Shown one piece after another: positions 46,194-56,681 of a stretch of DNA of 64,000 nt (the stretch's first letter is position 1; each line of letters opens with the position of its first letter). This DNA is from Betaproteobacteria bacterium. GTDB taxonomy: Bacteria; Pseudomonadota; Gammaproteobacteria; Burkholderiales; JACQAP01. The notes under the pieces were generated by a model. It searched no databases. It worked only from the letters and a program-made list of their open reading frames with translations, and was not told where the DNA came from. The translations under genes were made by a program, and so were the position numbers. Location: contig JACQAP010000034.1 of the NCBI GenBank assembly GCA_016194905.1, positions 62,001 through 126,000 on the forward strand, in the 5' to 3' direction.

Positions 46194-47309
46194 TCAGACC
46201 TTGCCGCTGACGCCTTCAACCAGGTAATTCATCTGCTCGAGCACCGGATCCGTCTGCTTCAATGCGTTACCGGATTCGATCACGGTCTTGCCGGTGTTGT
46301 CCTTCAGCGGGCCCTTGAAGATCACGTACTCGCCTTTCAGCATTTGCGCCTTGATGCCGTCGGCCTTTTTCTTCGCCGCATCGGGCACCGCCTTGCCGTA
46401 CGCCGACATTTTCACGAATCCGTCCTTGAGCCCGCCGCGCACGAAATTCTTGAACGGCGCCGCGGACATCGCGTCCTTGACGTGCATGCTGTAGACCGTC
46501 AGCCAATTCCACTCGGCACCGGTGAGATAGCCCTTTGGCGCCAGCGCGGATTGGTCCGCGTGATAGCCGCAGACGTAGATGCCGCGGCGTTCGCAGGTCT
46601 CGACGATGACCTTGGGGCTGTCGACGTGACAGGTGATCACATCCACGCCCTGGTCGACCAGGCTGTTCGCGGCTTCGGCTTCCTTGACCGGCAGCGACCA
46701 GTCGCCTGTGACGATCAATTGCGTGGTGATCTTCGGGTCGACGCTCTTCGCGCCGAGCGTGTAGGCGTTGATGTTGCGCAGCACCTGCGGAATCGGTTTG
46801 GCGGCGATGAAACCCAGTTTCTTGCTCTTGCTGACGTGACCGGCGATCACGCCGTTCAGGTACTGGCACTCGTCTATGTAACCGAAATAGCTGCCGGTGT
46901 TCTTGGGGTGTTTGCCTTCGGTCCACAGGCCGCCGCAATGGGCAAAGCGAACTTTCGGATATTTCTCCGCCATCTTGATCATGTGCGGATCGAAATAACC
47001 GAAGGAAGTCGGGAATACCAGCGCCGCGCCATCCTGCTCGACCATCGACGCCATGGTTTTCTGCACTTCCACGGTTTCCGGCACTTTCTCCTGCTCGATC
47101 ACCGTTACGCCCGCCATTTTCTTGATCGCCGCGGCAGCCTGGGCCTGCGCCTGGTTATAGCCGTAGTCGTCGCGCGGACCGACATAGATCACGCCGACGA
47201 CCAGTTTGTCGGCGGCGAAGGCGGGCGAAGCGAGCCATGGTGCCGAGCCCACGGCGCCGGCCGCACCGAGCATTTTCAATACATCGCGACGATTGAAATT
47301 CCTGGACAT
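46194..47309 (-). CDS. BMP-family ABC transporter substrate-binding protein
   Basis: The 371-residue protein has a twin-arginine-like signal (SRNFNRRDVLKMLGAAGA) and the BMP fold start KLVVGVIYVGPRDDYGYNQA. Segments GYIDECQYLNGVIAGHVSKS and GYHADQSALAPKGYLTGAEWNW are typical. It is the first gene of the operon with permeases, formamidase, biuH and ATPase, so biuret or a related compound is the likely ligand. Confidence 0.9.
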   Translation of the reverse strand: MSRNFNRRDVLKMLGAAGAVGSAPWLASPAFAADKLVVGVIYVGPRDDYGYNQAQAQAAAAIKKMAGVTVIEQEKVPETVEVQKTMASMVEQDGAALVFPTSFGYFDPHMIKMAEKYPKVRFAHCGGLWTEGKHPKNTGSYFGYIDECQYLNGVIAGHVSKSKKLGFIAAKPIPQVLRNINAYTLGAKSVDPKITTQLIVTGDWSLPVKEAEAANSLVDQGVDVITCHVDSPKVIVETCERRGIYVCGYHADQSALAPKGYLTGAEWNWLTVYSMHVKDAMSAAPFKNFVRGGLKDGFVKMSAYGKAVPDAAKKKADGIKAQMLKGEYVIFKGPLKDNTGKTVIESGNALKQTDPVLEQMNYLVEGVSGKV

Positions 47310-47551
47310 GTTCTGAGTCTCCTCTAGGTATGTGGTGTGATTGGAATGAAACACGTTCGCCCCGCAGGCGGTGGGTTCGGCGTTTTTTCCGTGATCTATT
47401 CCGCAAGAGCCATGCCAAACGCCGCAGCCGGCGCATCAAGCGCTTTACCAGCAGGTACCCAGAGTTGCGGACCGGGATCGACCGACCTGCGAACTGCACG
47501 CGACGGCCATTAGTGGTGCACGCAAAGTGGCGCATGCGCCGGTCTGGTGCG
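47310..47551. promoter_or_regulatory. Upstream region of the BMP transporter operon
   Basis: These 242 bases lie between the broken allophanate hydrolase and the transporter operon. No gene or repeat stands out; the operon promoter should be here, read leftwards. A GAGGAGACTC ribosome site precedes the binding-protein start. Confidence 0.4.
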
Positions 47552-49153
47552 TCAGGGAGAGGCAATGTCCTTGGCGGCGAGCCAAGCGCGCCAGCCGCCG
47601 TGAACGGTGATGTCGGTCGCCCCGGCCGCCGCATGCGCCTCGCACACGAAACCTTGTACCCTCGAACCATCGGCGAGTTCTATCGTGCCGATGCCGAGCG
47701 GCGCTGCGATACCGGCGACGAAGCTGCCGAATTCTTTCGCGGGCAGCTCCCAGACTTCGAGTTCGATCGCCTTGCCGCCGTCGCCTCGCACCATGCCAGG
47801 CCGGTGCGGCGGCCCGCCGGGCAACGCATATAGCTTGTAGTGCGGCGCACTGCTCGTGGCGCTGACCAGACGTGCTCCGCGGCTCAGCAACTGATGATTC
47901 AGCGGCAGGCCCGACAGATGGGCACCGCACACTGCGACCTTCACCTGGCCGGACGGCGACGGCGTGACGCCGACCGGTTCCGCGGCAGGCAGCGGCCGGT
48001 TGGTCGCGCCGGCGGTATTCACGCAGGCGCGTTGTAGTTTCGACGCAAGGCGCAGCAGCGGCACGTCCTGGTGCGCGGGCGCGAAGAGCGTTACGCCCAG
48101 CGGCAAACCGTTGGCCTCGAACCCGGTCGGGACCGCGGTCGCGGCGTAGTCCAGCAGGTTCATGAAATTGGTGTAGTAGCGGAGATTGGAGTTGAGCTGG
48201 ATCGGATTAGCCTCCAGTTCCGCGATCGTATAAATCGTCCCCGCCGTCGGCGTCACCACGACATCGACTTCGGTCCAGACCTTGTCCGCGAGGCGCTTCA
48301 GTTCCCGGAGTTTGTACAGCGCGGCATAGGCGTCGGCCGCAAGCCAGTTGCGGCTCTTGCCGATGATTTCGCGCGTGACCGGAAACAACGCATCGGCATG
48401 GTCGTCGAAGAATTCGCGGATCGCGGCGTAACGCTCCGCCACCCACGGGCCGTCGTACAGCAACCGCGCAGCGTCGAGAAAAGGTTGCAGGTCGATTTCC
48501 ACCGTGCTGCCGCCCAGTTCTTCGAGTTCCTCCACGGCCACCCGAAACAACCGTTCGCATTCGGCGTTGTCGAAGAAATGCAGGTTCGCTCTCTTCGGCA
48601 CGCCGAACCGGAATGTCGGCGCGGCACCGAAATCGAAACCGTAAGGCTCCGCCGCGCGCGAGAACGGATCTGCGGCATCGAATCCCGCCGCGACTGCGAC
48701 CGCCGAGCCGGAACTCGACCCGCCGGAAATGTAGTCCGGGTTGAAACTGTTTCGGCAGGCGCCATAGGGCGAGCGCGTACCGACGAGTCCGGTCGCAAAC
48801 TGGTCGAGGTTGGTCTTGCCGATCGGAATCGCGCCGGCATCGATCAGCCGTTGCACGACCACCGCACTTGCTTTCGGCGTGTACGCAAACGCGGGACACG
48901 CGGCCGTCGTCGACACGCCGGCCAGATCGATGTTGTCCTTGATGGCGAACGGAATGCCATACAGCGGCAGCGTCTCAGGTTTCTTGTCGTCGAGCGCCTT
49001 CGCGTACTCGCGCAGCTTCTCCACCGGCAGGCGATGGATCCAGACGCGATTCGGATCTTCCGCCGTGCGCCCGGCGATTTCCTCGATCGATGCAGAAGGT
49101 TTCAGCTCGCCCCTGAGGTAGCGCTGGCGCAGGTTAGTTATCGATAGGTCCAT
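47552..49153 (-). pseudogene. Allophanate hydrolase with in-frame deletion of the catalytic serine
   Basis: The frame is open for 533 codons and the ends match the complete enzyme at 36934. Lys72 (FAIKDN) and the GGSSSGS loop are present, but AVAVAAG runs directly into FDAADPFSR. Compared with the complete copy about 67 residues are gone, including GTDTAGSGR with the nucleophile. The amidase half must be inactive; the C-terminal decarboxylative domain is intact. It is the last gene of the guanidine operon, which may therefore depend on the other copy. Confidence 0.88.
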
Positions 49154-49175
49154 ACTAAATAGTCTCAAAAAATCT

Positions 49176-49359
49176 TCAACGCAGAGACGCAGAGGAGAAC
49201 GGAGGGCGCAGAGATAAACCAAGAAGAATGAATATGCGCATTGGAACGTAATTGCGGATGATCGCCATAGTGACCTCTGCTGCCATCTGTTGGTTCTCGT
49301 CTTTCATCTCAAAGTCTTTCTCTGCCTACTCTGCGCTCTCCGCGCCTCTGCGTTGGGTT
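49176..49359. repeat. Period-9 inverted-arm element 7 (GCAGAG type)
   Basis: TCAACGCAGAGACGCAGAGG at the left is mirrored by CTCCGCGCCTCTGCGTTGGG at the right. It fills the gap between the carboxylase and allophanate hydrolase genes. Confidence 0.87.
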
Positions 49360-49374
49360 TAGACAGCGTTGGGC

Positions 49375-52300
49375 TTAAGCAGCTTCGAGGACGATCAGGT
49401 CCTGGCCGGCGGAAACCTGCGAGCCCTCGCGACAGAATACCTGCAGCACCTTCCCGGCAAAAGGCGCGGCCACCGGAAATTCCATTTTCATGGACTCGAC
49501 GATGACCAGCGGATCGCCTTCCGAAACCTTGTCGCCGGGCTTGACCGATATCTTCCAGACGTTGCCGGCCAGATGCGTCGCCACGGCGCGGCCGTTGGGA
49601 GGAAGCCTGTGTTCGCTGTCCGTGGCGGATCCGGCCATGGCGGCTTCCGCCGCATAGTCCGTCTGACCGGCGTCGCGCCAGCGTTCGCGTTCCGCCTCGA
49701 AGGCGGCCTGCTGGCGCGACTTGAACGCGGTGATCGACTGCGCATTGCCTCGCAGAAAATCGTTGTAGTCGCGCAGTGAAAACACCGATTCCTCGATCCG
49801 CAGCGGATAGCGGCCGAGCGGAAAATCCTCGCGAATCTTCAGCAGCTCCTGTTCGGTGACCGGGAAAAAACGAATCTGGTCGAAGAAGCGCAGCAGCCAG
49901 GGCTTGCCTTCGGTGAACGCGTCCGTCTGCTTATAGCGATTCCACATCTGCAGCGTGCGGCCGACGAACTGGTAACCGCCCGGCCCTTCCATGCCATAGA
50001 CGCAGAGATAGGCGCCGCCGATGCCGACGGCGTTCTCCGGCGTCCAGGTGCGCGCCGGATTGTATTTGGTGGTGACCAGCCGATGGCGCGGGTCCACCGG
50101 TGTCGCCACCGGCGCCCCGAGATAGACGTCACCCAGGCCGAGCACCAGATAGGAGGCGTCGAATACGAGTCGGTGCACATCGTCGATCGAGTCGAGTCCG
50201 TTGATGCGGCGGATGAACTCGATGTTACTCGGACACCACGGCGCATCCTTGCGTACCGACTGGGTGTATTTTTCGATGGCCAGCCGCGTCGCTGCGTCGT
50301 CCCAGGACAACGGCAGATGGACAACCCGCGTCGGCACCTCCATATCGTCGATCGATGGCAGTTCCTTTTCCGCCGAGATCAGCAGATCGAGGAGTCTCGC
50401 CAACGGCAAGCGGCGGCCGTCGAAATGCACTTGCAACGAACGGATGCCCGGCGTGAGATCGATGACGCCGGGGATGTTCTGTTCCTGCACCCAGCACATC
50501 AGCGCATGCACGCGAAAGCGCAGGTTCAGATCCAGCACCAGCGGTCCGTATTCGACCAGCAGGTAGCGGTCGCCGGCTTGGCGGTAGAGCACCTCAATCT
50601 GCCGCTTCGTCGCTGGGCTCCTATGCAGCAGAGGTGAGGCGTGAGGGGTGAGGGGTGAGGGATGAGGAAATTCTCGCTGCGCTGGCATCGAGAGGGTCTC
50701 GATCGCCTTGTCAACGGCAGCAGACATTTGCGCCGCCCACTCCTGGCTCACGCGCGTGAAGCGTACATGGTCGCCTGGCTTGAGCTGCCCCATTTTCCAC
50801 AGTTCGCAATCGACGATGACCGCCGGGCAAACGAATCCGCCCAGGCTCGGTCCGTCCGGACCGAGGATCACCGGCATGTCGCCGGTGAAATCGATTGCGC
50901 CGATCGCATAGGCGTTGTCGTGGATATTCGACGGATGCAGTCCGGCTTCGCCCCCGTCATGGCGCGCCCACTTCGGCTTCGGTCCGATGAGCCGCACGCC
51001 GGTACGGCTGGAGTTGTAGTGCACCTCCCACTCGGTGGCGAAAAAAGTTTTTACGTCGTCCGTCGTGAAGAAATCCGGCGCGCCGTGCGGGCCGTATAGC
51101 ACGGCGATGTCCCAGTGATCGAAATAGTGCGGCAGCAATGCTGGCGGCGGGGTCACGCCTGCTTGCGGTAATTTCTCGCGTTTTGCGAGATGCAGCATGT
51201 CACCCACGCGCAACGTGCGCCCCGCATGACCGCCGAAGCGGCCGAGGGTGAAGGTCGCCTTGGCGCCGAGATAGTCCGGCACGTCGACACCGCCGGCGAC
51301 CGCGAGATAGGTGCGCAAGCCCGCGCCGGTAACGCGGCCGAGTTTCAGCACGGAACCGGCTTTGACGGCATGCGAACTCCATAACGCGAGCGGCTTGCCG
51401 TCGAGCGTCGCCTCCATCGGCGCGCCGGCAATCGCAATCACGGTATCCGAATGGAATTTCAGCACCGGCCCCGCGGCCGTGCACTCCAGCGCCGCCGCGC
51501 CCTGATCGTTTCCCAGCAGGCGATTCGCAAGACGCAACGCAAGTGCGTCCATCGGCCCCGAAGGGGGCACGCCGACGTCCCAAAACCCAAGCCGGCCCGG
51601 CCAATCCTGCACGCTGGTCTGCACGCCGGGCTCGATCACCTCGACGGCGCGCGAACGGTACACCAGGCTTGCGAGCATGCCCGTGGTCTGCCGGCCTTGC
51701 GCGAACGTCGCATCGGTCACGACCTGGCGCAGATAGTCGAGATTGGTCTCGATGCCGGCCACGCGCGTATCGGACAGAGCGGCGGACAGTTTCTTCAGCG
51801 CGGCGCGCCGATCCGGCGCGCGCACGATGATCTTGGCGATCATCGGGTCGTAGTAAGGCGGCACCTCGGTACCCTGCTCGACCCAGGTCTCCACGCGCGC
51901 ATTGCGCGGAAACGTCGCGGCGGTAAGCGTGCCGCTGCAAGGCTGGAAGTTCCGGCCCGGATCTTCGGCATAGAGCCGCACCTGGATCGATGCGCCTTGT
52001 GGAACGGGTTTGATTGCATCGAGCGGCGGCAGATCGCCGGATGCGCACTTCACCATCCATTCGACCAGATCCACGCCGGTGACTTCCTCGGTCACGCCGT
52101 GCTCGACCTGAAGCCGGGTGTTCACTTCGAGGAAATAGAATTCGCCGGTCGCCGCGTCGAGCACGAACTCGACGGTCCCTGCGGAGCGATAGCCGACCGC
52201 CTGCGCCAGGCGGACCGAAGTGTCGAGCAGTTGTACGCGTACCGCGTCCGAAAGATTGGGGGCCGGCGTTTCCTCGATGACTTTCTGGTTGCGGCGCTGG

Positions 52301-52989
52301 ACCGAGCAATCGCGTTCGCCGAGGGCGATGACCTTGCCGTGGCCGTCGCCGAATATCTGCACTTCCACATGGCGGGCCTGCTCGACGTATTTTTCCAGAT
52401 AGATGCCCGCATCCTTGAAGTTCGCGCGAGCCAGGCGATCCACTGACGCGTAAGCCTCGGCGAGTTCGTTTTCGGTCCGGATCAAGCGCATGCCGATGCC
52501 ACCGCCGCCAGCCGTGCTCTTGAGCATCACCGGATAGCCGATGCGCATGGCTTCGGCACACGCCTGTTCCATATCGGGCAGCAGGCCGCTTCCCTGCAGC
52601 AATGGCACGCCATTCTGCCGGGCCAGTTCGCGCGCGCGATGCTTCAACCCGAATGCGCGCATCTGCTCCGACGACGGGCCGATAAAGGCGATCGCGACCC
52701 GCTCGCAGGCTTCGGCGAAATCGGCGTTCTCCGACAGGAAACCGTAGCCCGGATGGATGGCCTGCGCTCCGGTCGCACGCGCGACTTCCATGATCTTCTC
52801 GCCGCGCAGATAGCTTTCCGCAGCCGGCGCCCGCCCGATACACACCGCCTCGTCTGCCTGCGCCACGTGCAACGAAGCCAGATCGGCTTCGGAGTAAACC
52901 GCCACCGACTTGATGCCGAGCCTCTTCAGCGTGCGGATGATGCGGCAGGCGATGGCGCCTCTATTCGCGATCAGGACCTTCTCAAACAT
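49375..52989 (-). CDS. Biotin-dependent guanidine/urea carboxylase
   Basis: The 1204-residue enzyme has a biotin carboxylase domain ([27 protein letters not shown] near residue 165, ECTA-type allophanate-hydrolase-like subunits AHS1/AHS2 in the middle) and a C-terminal biotinyl domain with ESMKMEF near 1168. It carboxylates guanidine or urea with ATP and bicarbonate. The riboswitch and the two deiminase-type genes upstream favour guanidine. A proline-rich stretch ([15 protein letters not shown], about residue 780) is coded by a period-7 repeat. Confidence 0.9.
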   Translation of the reverse strand: MFEKVLIANRGAIACRIIRTLKRLGIKSVAVYSEADLASLHVAQADEAVCIGRAPAAESYLRGEKIMEVARATGAQAIHPGYGFLSENADFAEACERVAIAFIGPSSEQMRAFGLKHRARELARQNGVPLLQGSGLLPDMEQACAEAMRIGYPVMLKSTAGGGGIGMRLIRTENELAEAYASVDRLARANFKDAGIYLEKYVEQARHVEVQIFGDGHGKVIALGERDCSVQRRNQKVIEETPAPNLSDAVRVQLLDTSVRLAQAVGYRSAGTVEFVLDAATGEFYFLEVNTRLQVEHGVTEEVTGVDLVEWMVKCASGDLPPLDAIKPVPQGASIQVRLYAEDPGRNFQPCSGTLTAATFPRNARVETWVEQGTEVPPYYDPMIAKIIVRAPDRRAALKKLSAALSDTRVAGIETNLDYLRQVVTDATFAQGRQTTGMLASLVYRSRAVEVIEPGVQTSVQDWPGRLGFWDVGVPPSGPMDALALRLANRLLGNDQGAAALECTAAGPVLKFHSDTVIAIAGAPMEATLDGKPLALWSSHAVKAGSVLKLGRVTGAGLRTYLAVAGGVDVPDYLGAKATFTLGRFGGHAGRTLRVGDMLHLAKREKLPQAGVTPPPALLPHYFDHWDIAVLYGPHGAPDFFTTDDVKTFFATEWEVHYNSSRTGVRLIGPKPKWARHDGGEAGLHPSNIHDNAYAIGAIDFTGDMPVILGPDGPSLGGFVCPAVIVDCELWKMGQLKPGDHVRFTRVSQEWAAQMSAAVDKAIETLSMPAQREFPHPSPLTPHASPLLHRSPATKRQIEVLYRQAGDRYLLVEYGPLVLDLNLRFRVHALMCWVQEQNIPGVIDLTPGIRSLQVHFDGRRLPLARLLDLLISAEKELPSIDDMEVPTRVVHLPLSWDDAATRLAIEKYTQSVRKDAPWCPSNIEFIRRINGLDSIDDVHRLVFDASYLVLGLGDVYLGAPVATPVDPRHRLVTTKYNPARTWTPENAVGIGGAYLCVYGMEGPGGYQFVGRTLQMWNRYKQTDAFTEGKPWLLRFFDQIRFFPVTEQELLKIREDFPLGRYPLRIEESVFSLRDYNDFLRGNAQSITAFKSRQQAAFEAERERWRDAGQTDYAAEAAMAGSATDSEHRLPPNGRAVATHLAGNVWKISVKPGDKVSEGDPLVIVESMKMEFPVAAPFAGKVLQVFCREGSQVSAGQDLIVLEAA
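50631..50667. repeat. GTGAGGG period-7 repeat inserted in-frame in the carboxylase gene
   Basis: GAGGTGAGGCGTGAGGGGTG and following GTGAGGG units interrupt the coding sequence and encode [14 protein letters not shown] on the minus strand. Such repeats are normally intergenic. Confidence 0.75.
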
Positions 52990-53017
52990 TTGTCTTTGAC
53001 TCTCACACTAGACCTGT

Positions 53018-53255
53018 GAACCACGGAGGACACGGAGAAGAGCAAGAATAGTTATAGGGAGATTTCGTTGTGCCGATTGGAACTGGAGCACAAAAGAGCG
53101 GGCGCCACCGCTCGTACGTTATCCTTGCGCAATCCTTCTTCCCGTCGGTCATCCATAACTCCCATTTCTTGTTATCTGATTTCTTCATGTACTTCCTCCG
53201 TGTCCTAAAAGGGTACTCCACGCTTCGCGAGGGTATCCGTGCTCTCCGTGGTTCG
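53018..53255. repeat. Period-9 inverted-arm element 8 (ACGGAG type), interrupted
   Basis: GAACCACGGAGGACACGGAG at the left and CTCCGTGGTTCGG at the right. The right arm is split by about 30 bp (53207-53236) that starts TAAAAGGGTACTCC and ends GAGGGTA, flanked by GGGTA direct repeats. Confidence 0.85.
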
Positions 53256-53275
53256 GGACTTTCGTTCTTTGATCG

Positions 53276-53926
53276 CTAGTCCACCGTTACATCCCATATC
53301 AGCAACCGGATAGGAGTCGGGTTATACGCATTGCACGGATTGTTCAACTGCGGACAGTTGGAGATCAGGCAGATCACGTCCATTTCCGCGCGCATTTCGA
53401 CATACTTGCCCGGGGCCGAGATGCCGTCTTCGAACGTGAGTCCGCCTTCCGGCGTAACCGGCGCATTCATGAAGAAGTTGATGTTGTGCGTGATGTCGCG
53501 CTTGCTCATGCCGTGCGTGTGGTCGTGCTGGATCGCGGAGATGAAGTTGTCGCGGCAGGCGTGCATGAAGCGCTTGTCATGCGCGTAACGTATGGTGTTG
53601 CTCTCCTGCGCGCAGGCGCCGCCGAGCGTGTCGTGCCGGCCGCAGTTGTCGGCGACGATAGTCAGCATCGCGTTGCCTTCGGTGGAAATCAGTTTGGTGC
53701 CGACGCCGAGGTAGAGGTTGCGCTGACGCTGGATGGTGTCGATCGCGCTGTAACGCTCTTCGGGGTCGTGCGCGTTGTAGAACAGCGTATCCACGGCCTG
53801 GTTGCCTTCGAGATCGAGGATGCGGAAGACCTGGCCTTTACGGATCTCCCTCATCCAGGGCTCCCCCGCCGCGCAGATTTCGCTGACGACGGCGGTTTTT
53901 GGATCCAGCCTGCTTTCGACCAGCAT
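53276..53926 (-). CDS. Urea-carboxylase-associated / carboxyguanidine deiminase subunit (second)
   Basis: The 216-residue protein has the UAAP2-type segments [38 protein letters not shown] and [18 protein letters not shown]. In guanidine operons these paired proteins (CgdA/CgdB) remove an amino group from carboxyguanidine to give allophanate. The ATG at 53926 lies in a run shared with the family start (MLVESRLDP). It sits 14 bp after its partner. Confidence 0.9.
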   Translation of the reverse strand: MLVESRLDPKTAVVSEICAAGEPWMREIRKGQVFRILDLEGNQAVDTLFYNAHDPEERYSAIDTIQRQRNLYLGVGTKLISTEGNAMLTIVADNCGRHDTLGGACAQESNTIRYAHDKRFMHACRDNFISAIQHDHTHGMSKRDITHNINFFMNAPVTPEGGLTFEDGISAPGKYVEMRAEMDVICLISNCPQLNNPCNAYNPTPIRLLIWDVTVD

Positions 53927-53940
53927 CGGTGCGTTTTCCT

Positions 53941-54678
53941 TCAATCGGCAAAATAGCGGGCGGTGTTCTCGAACGCCCTCTGGTTTTCGCCACGGAAATT
54001 TCGGCAGTAGTCGTCGGCTGGCGCAATGCCCGCGCGCCACGCGGACAGACGCACCGGCTTCGGCTCGTAGGCGGAGTTCGGATCGAGTGGATGCGGACAG
54101 GTGGAAATGGCAAGCAGTACGTCCATGTCGAAGCGCAGGTCCGTAAAAGTGCCGGCCGGCTTGCCCGCAACAAAAACCAGATTGCCCTCGATGTCGGCGA
54201 TCACTTTGCTGAAGAGATTGACGTTGGCGTGCAGGTCGCGTTTTTCCAGACCCCAGCGTCCCATTTCCTTGAGCAGCCCTTCCTTGCCGCTGCGCTGCAT
54301 GGCGTTGCGATGCTCCTGGAAGCGCTTCGTGCCGAAATGCTGGTTCATGAGGACATCGTCCATGACGCCGCACACCGTGTCGTGCCAGCCCGCCGTATCC
54401 TCGACGATGGAAAACAGGACGCGGCCCATATCGGAAAAACCGCAATGCCCGCGCGTGAGGAACGCCGTGCGCTGCGCCTTGAGCGTATCGGGCATGTTGT
54501 AGCGCTCGTTCTTTTCTTCGAAGTTCCAGAACAGCGCCGCGACATTCGCTCCGCCTTCCAGGTCGGTGAAGCGCAATGCGGTGCCACGGCGCATGACGCC
54601 GGACCAGTGCGCCCCTCCTGGCACAATCTCCTCCCACAGCACCGGTCCCGCTGGCGCACTATTCGAAACTTTCTGCAT
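53941..54678 (-). CDS. Urea-carboxylase-associated / carboxyguanidine deiminase subunit (first)
   Basis: The 245-residue protein matches UAAP1-type proteins: [49 protein letters not shown] and [18 protein letters not shown]. It shares a fold with the next gene product and should form the other half of the carboxyguanidine deiminase. An AGAGGGAC ribosome site precedes the ATG at 54678. Which protein is CgdA and which CgdB I leave open. Confidence 0.9.
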   Translation of the reverse strand: MQKVSNSAPAGPVLWEEIVPGGAHWSGVMRRGTALRFTDLEGGANVAALFWNFEEKNERYNMPDTLKAQRTAFLTRGHCGFSDMGRVLFSIVEDTAGWHDTVCGVMDDVLMNQHFGTKRFQEHRNAMQRSGKEGLLKEMGRWGLEKRDLHANVNLFSKVIADIEGNLVFVAGKPAGTFTDLRFDMDVLLAISTCPHPLDPNSAYEPKPVRLSAWRAGIAPADDYCRNFRGENQRAFENTARYFAD

Positions 54679-54706
54679 CAAGTCCCTCTGAAGGAAAACC
54701 TTAGAT

Positions 54707-54899
54707 CCTGAACCACGGAGAGCACGGAGGACACGGAGAACACAGAGGAAAACAGGAAAGAGGGAGAAATGAGTTTGTTCCCCGGTAGGTGGCAGTAGCA
54801 ATCGAAAGGTCCGGTATCGAGAGGCAACCAGATGCATAGACATTTATCGTTCATCGACATGGTCTTCTCCGTGTCCTCCGTGCTCTCCGTGATTCAGGA
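54707..54899. repeat. Period-9 inverted-arm element 9 (ACGGAG type)
   Basis: TCCTGAACCACGGAGAGCAC at the left is mirrored by CTCCGTGCTCTCCGTGATTC at the right. It lies between the ABC ATPase gene and the deiminase genes inside the guanidine operon. Confidence 0.87.
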
Positions 54900-54906
54900 C
54901 TTAAAT

Positions 54907-55782
54907 TCAGGTTTTCAGTTGCCCGCAGAGTTTTTCCAGCAGATCCAGGTCGGTCTTCATGCCGGATGTTTCGCGAATGCGCTCGACGATTTCCCGCTTC
55001 AGGCGGATGAACTCGGGCGAAAGCTTCATGTCCTGGAAGCGTTGCGCCGGGAGCGGCACGTCGTAGATGCTGTCGATGCGGCCTGGGCGCGGCGCCATGA
55101 CGACGACGCGCTGACCGAGGTAGATCGCCTCCTCGACGTCATGCGTGACGAAAACGATCGTGGTCTTTTCCAGGTGGAAGACATACTGGATCAGGTCGTG
55201 CATGACTTCGCGCGTCTGCGCGTCGAGCGCACCGAACGGCTCGTCCATCAGCAGGATCGGCGGCCGCGGCATCAGTGCGCGCGCGATGGCGACGCGCTGC
55301 TGCATGCCGCCGGACAGTTGGTTTGGAAACGAATCCACCGCCGCTTGCAGGCCCATCAGATTCAGCAACGTGTCGGCTCTCCCGGAGGCAGCCTCGACTT
55401 CCGCCGAGGTGAAGTCGCCGCGGTTCGCGGCGAGCTTGCGGCTGAAGCGGATGTTTTCCGTCACCGTGAGCCAGGGAAACAGCGAGTACTGCTGGAACAC
55501 CATGGCGCGGTCCGCGCCCGGCCCGGTCACCGGTCTGTCGTTGGCGATGACCTCGCCTGCGGTGTGAAACTCGAGACCGGCGACGATGCGCAACAACGTG
55601 GACTTGCCGCAGCCCGACGCGCCGACCAGCGTGACGAAACTGTGTTCCCCGATGTCGAGATCGATGTTCTGCAGCGCGACCGTGGCACCGGGGCCTTCGC
55701 CGAAGATTTTCGACAACCCCCGAATCGAGACTTTGGGAGCGAGGCTGCCGACTTCTGCGCTCAGGACTTCCGAACCATCCAT
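54907..55782 (-). CDS. ABC transporter ATPase, NitT/TauT type, guanidine importer
   Basis: The 291-residue protein has Walker A GASGCGKST near residue 53, signature NQLSGGMQQRVAIARAL near 156 and Walker B ILLMDEPFGALD near 177. It overlaps the permease gene by 22 bp. The matching binding protein is at 21226. Confidence 0.92.
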   Translation of the reverse strand: MDGSEVLSAEVGSLAPKVSIRGLSKIFGEGPGATVALQNIDLDIGEHSFVTLVGASGCGKSTLLRIVAGLEFHTAGEVIANDRPVTGPGADRAMVFQQYSLFPWLTVTENIRFSRKLAANRGDFTSAEVEAASGRADTLLNLMGLQAAVDSFPNQLSGGMQQRVAIARALMPRPPILLMDEPFGALDAQTREVMHDLIQYVFHLEKTTIVFVTHDVEEAIYLGQRVVVMAPRPGRIDSIYDVPLPAQRFQDMKLSPEFIRLKREIVERIRETSGMKTDLDLLEKLCGQLKT

Positions 55783-56573
55783 GGGAATGCCTTGCGGTGT
55801 GCCAGTCGGAAGAACTGGTCGGTGATGAGGCCGATCAACCCGATGATGATGATTCCGCCGAAGATCTTGTCGGTCTGCAGGAAGCGTTGCGCCTTGAGGA
55901 TCGAATAGCCGAGGCCCGAGTTCGCCGCCACGAGTTCGGCCACTACCAGATAGGTCCAGGCCCAGCCCATGGTGATGCGCATGGTGTCGAGCAATGCCGG
56001 CTTGGCCGATTGCAGCAACACCAGTTCCATCAGTTCCCGGCGGTTCGCGCCCATGGTCTGCGCCGCTTCGACCTGGGCGACGGGCACGCGGCGCACATCC
56101 TCCGCCACCATCAGGATCATCTGGAAAAACGTGCCGATGAAAATGATGGCGATCTTCGACGACTCGTCGAGGCCGATCCACAACATCACCAGCGGGATGA
56201 ATGCAACCGCCGGCATGTAGCGGATGAAATCGGTCAGCGGTTCCAGCAATGCCTGCACCGGACGGAAAGTGCCGATCATCAGCCCGATCGGCAATGCAAA
56301 GACTGCGGACAATGCCCAGCCGGCGGTGACGCGATAGACGCTGATCTGCGTGTCGCCTGCCAGGTTGTCGCGGTTGAACCAGACCAGCGCGCGCGACAAT
56401 ACCTGGCCAGGTCCGGGCATGAACACCTTCGAGACCAATCCGCTCGATGCAACCGCCCACCAGGCGATGAGCGGCGCGAGCAGTCCGACAGCGGCGAACA
56501 CCCAATAGGTGCGCTGACTCATCGGACCGCGCACCGACCAAAGGCTCGGGCGGGCGCTGTTACGCGTGGCCAT
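55761..56573 (-). CDS. ABC transporter permease, NitT/TauT type, guanidine importer
   Basis: The 270-residue protein has six membrane helices and the EAA-type loop VEAAQTMGANRRELMELVLL near residue 170. It is the first gene after the minus-strand guanidine-I riboswitch. In most such operons the binding-protein gene comes first; here it is missing. Confidence 0.9.
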   Translation of the reverse strand: MATRNSARPSLWSVRGPMSQRTYWVFAAVGLLAPLIAWWAVASSGLVSKVFMPGPGQVLSRALVWFNRDNLAGDTQISVYRVTAGWALSAVFALPIGLMIGTFRPVQALLEPLTDFIRYMPAVAFIPLVMLWIGLDESSKIAIIFIGTFFQMILMVAEDVRRVPVAQVEAAQTMGANRRELMELVLLQSAKPALLDTMRITMGWAWTYLVVAELVAANSGLGYSILKAQRFLQTDKIFGGIIIIGLIGLITDQFFRLAHRKAFPWMVRKS

Positions 56574-56681
56574 TTGGTTTTGCGGCCGCGATGCGGCTAC
56601 GAATGAACGACGGAGACTTCACGGTCGGGAGTTGTCCACGGTTAATAATCACCAGCCAATGAGAGGACGAACGTTGCGCTC

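Noticed and set aside
53018-53255. Small coding gene inside element 8 (an open frame of about 70 codons)
   Set aside because: The frame is made of the repeat arms and shows no ribosome site or similarity.
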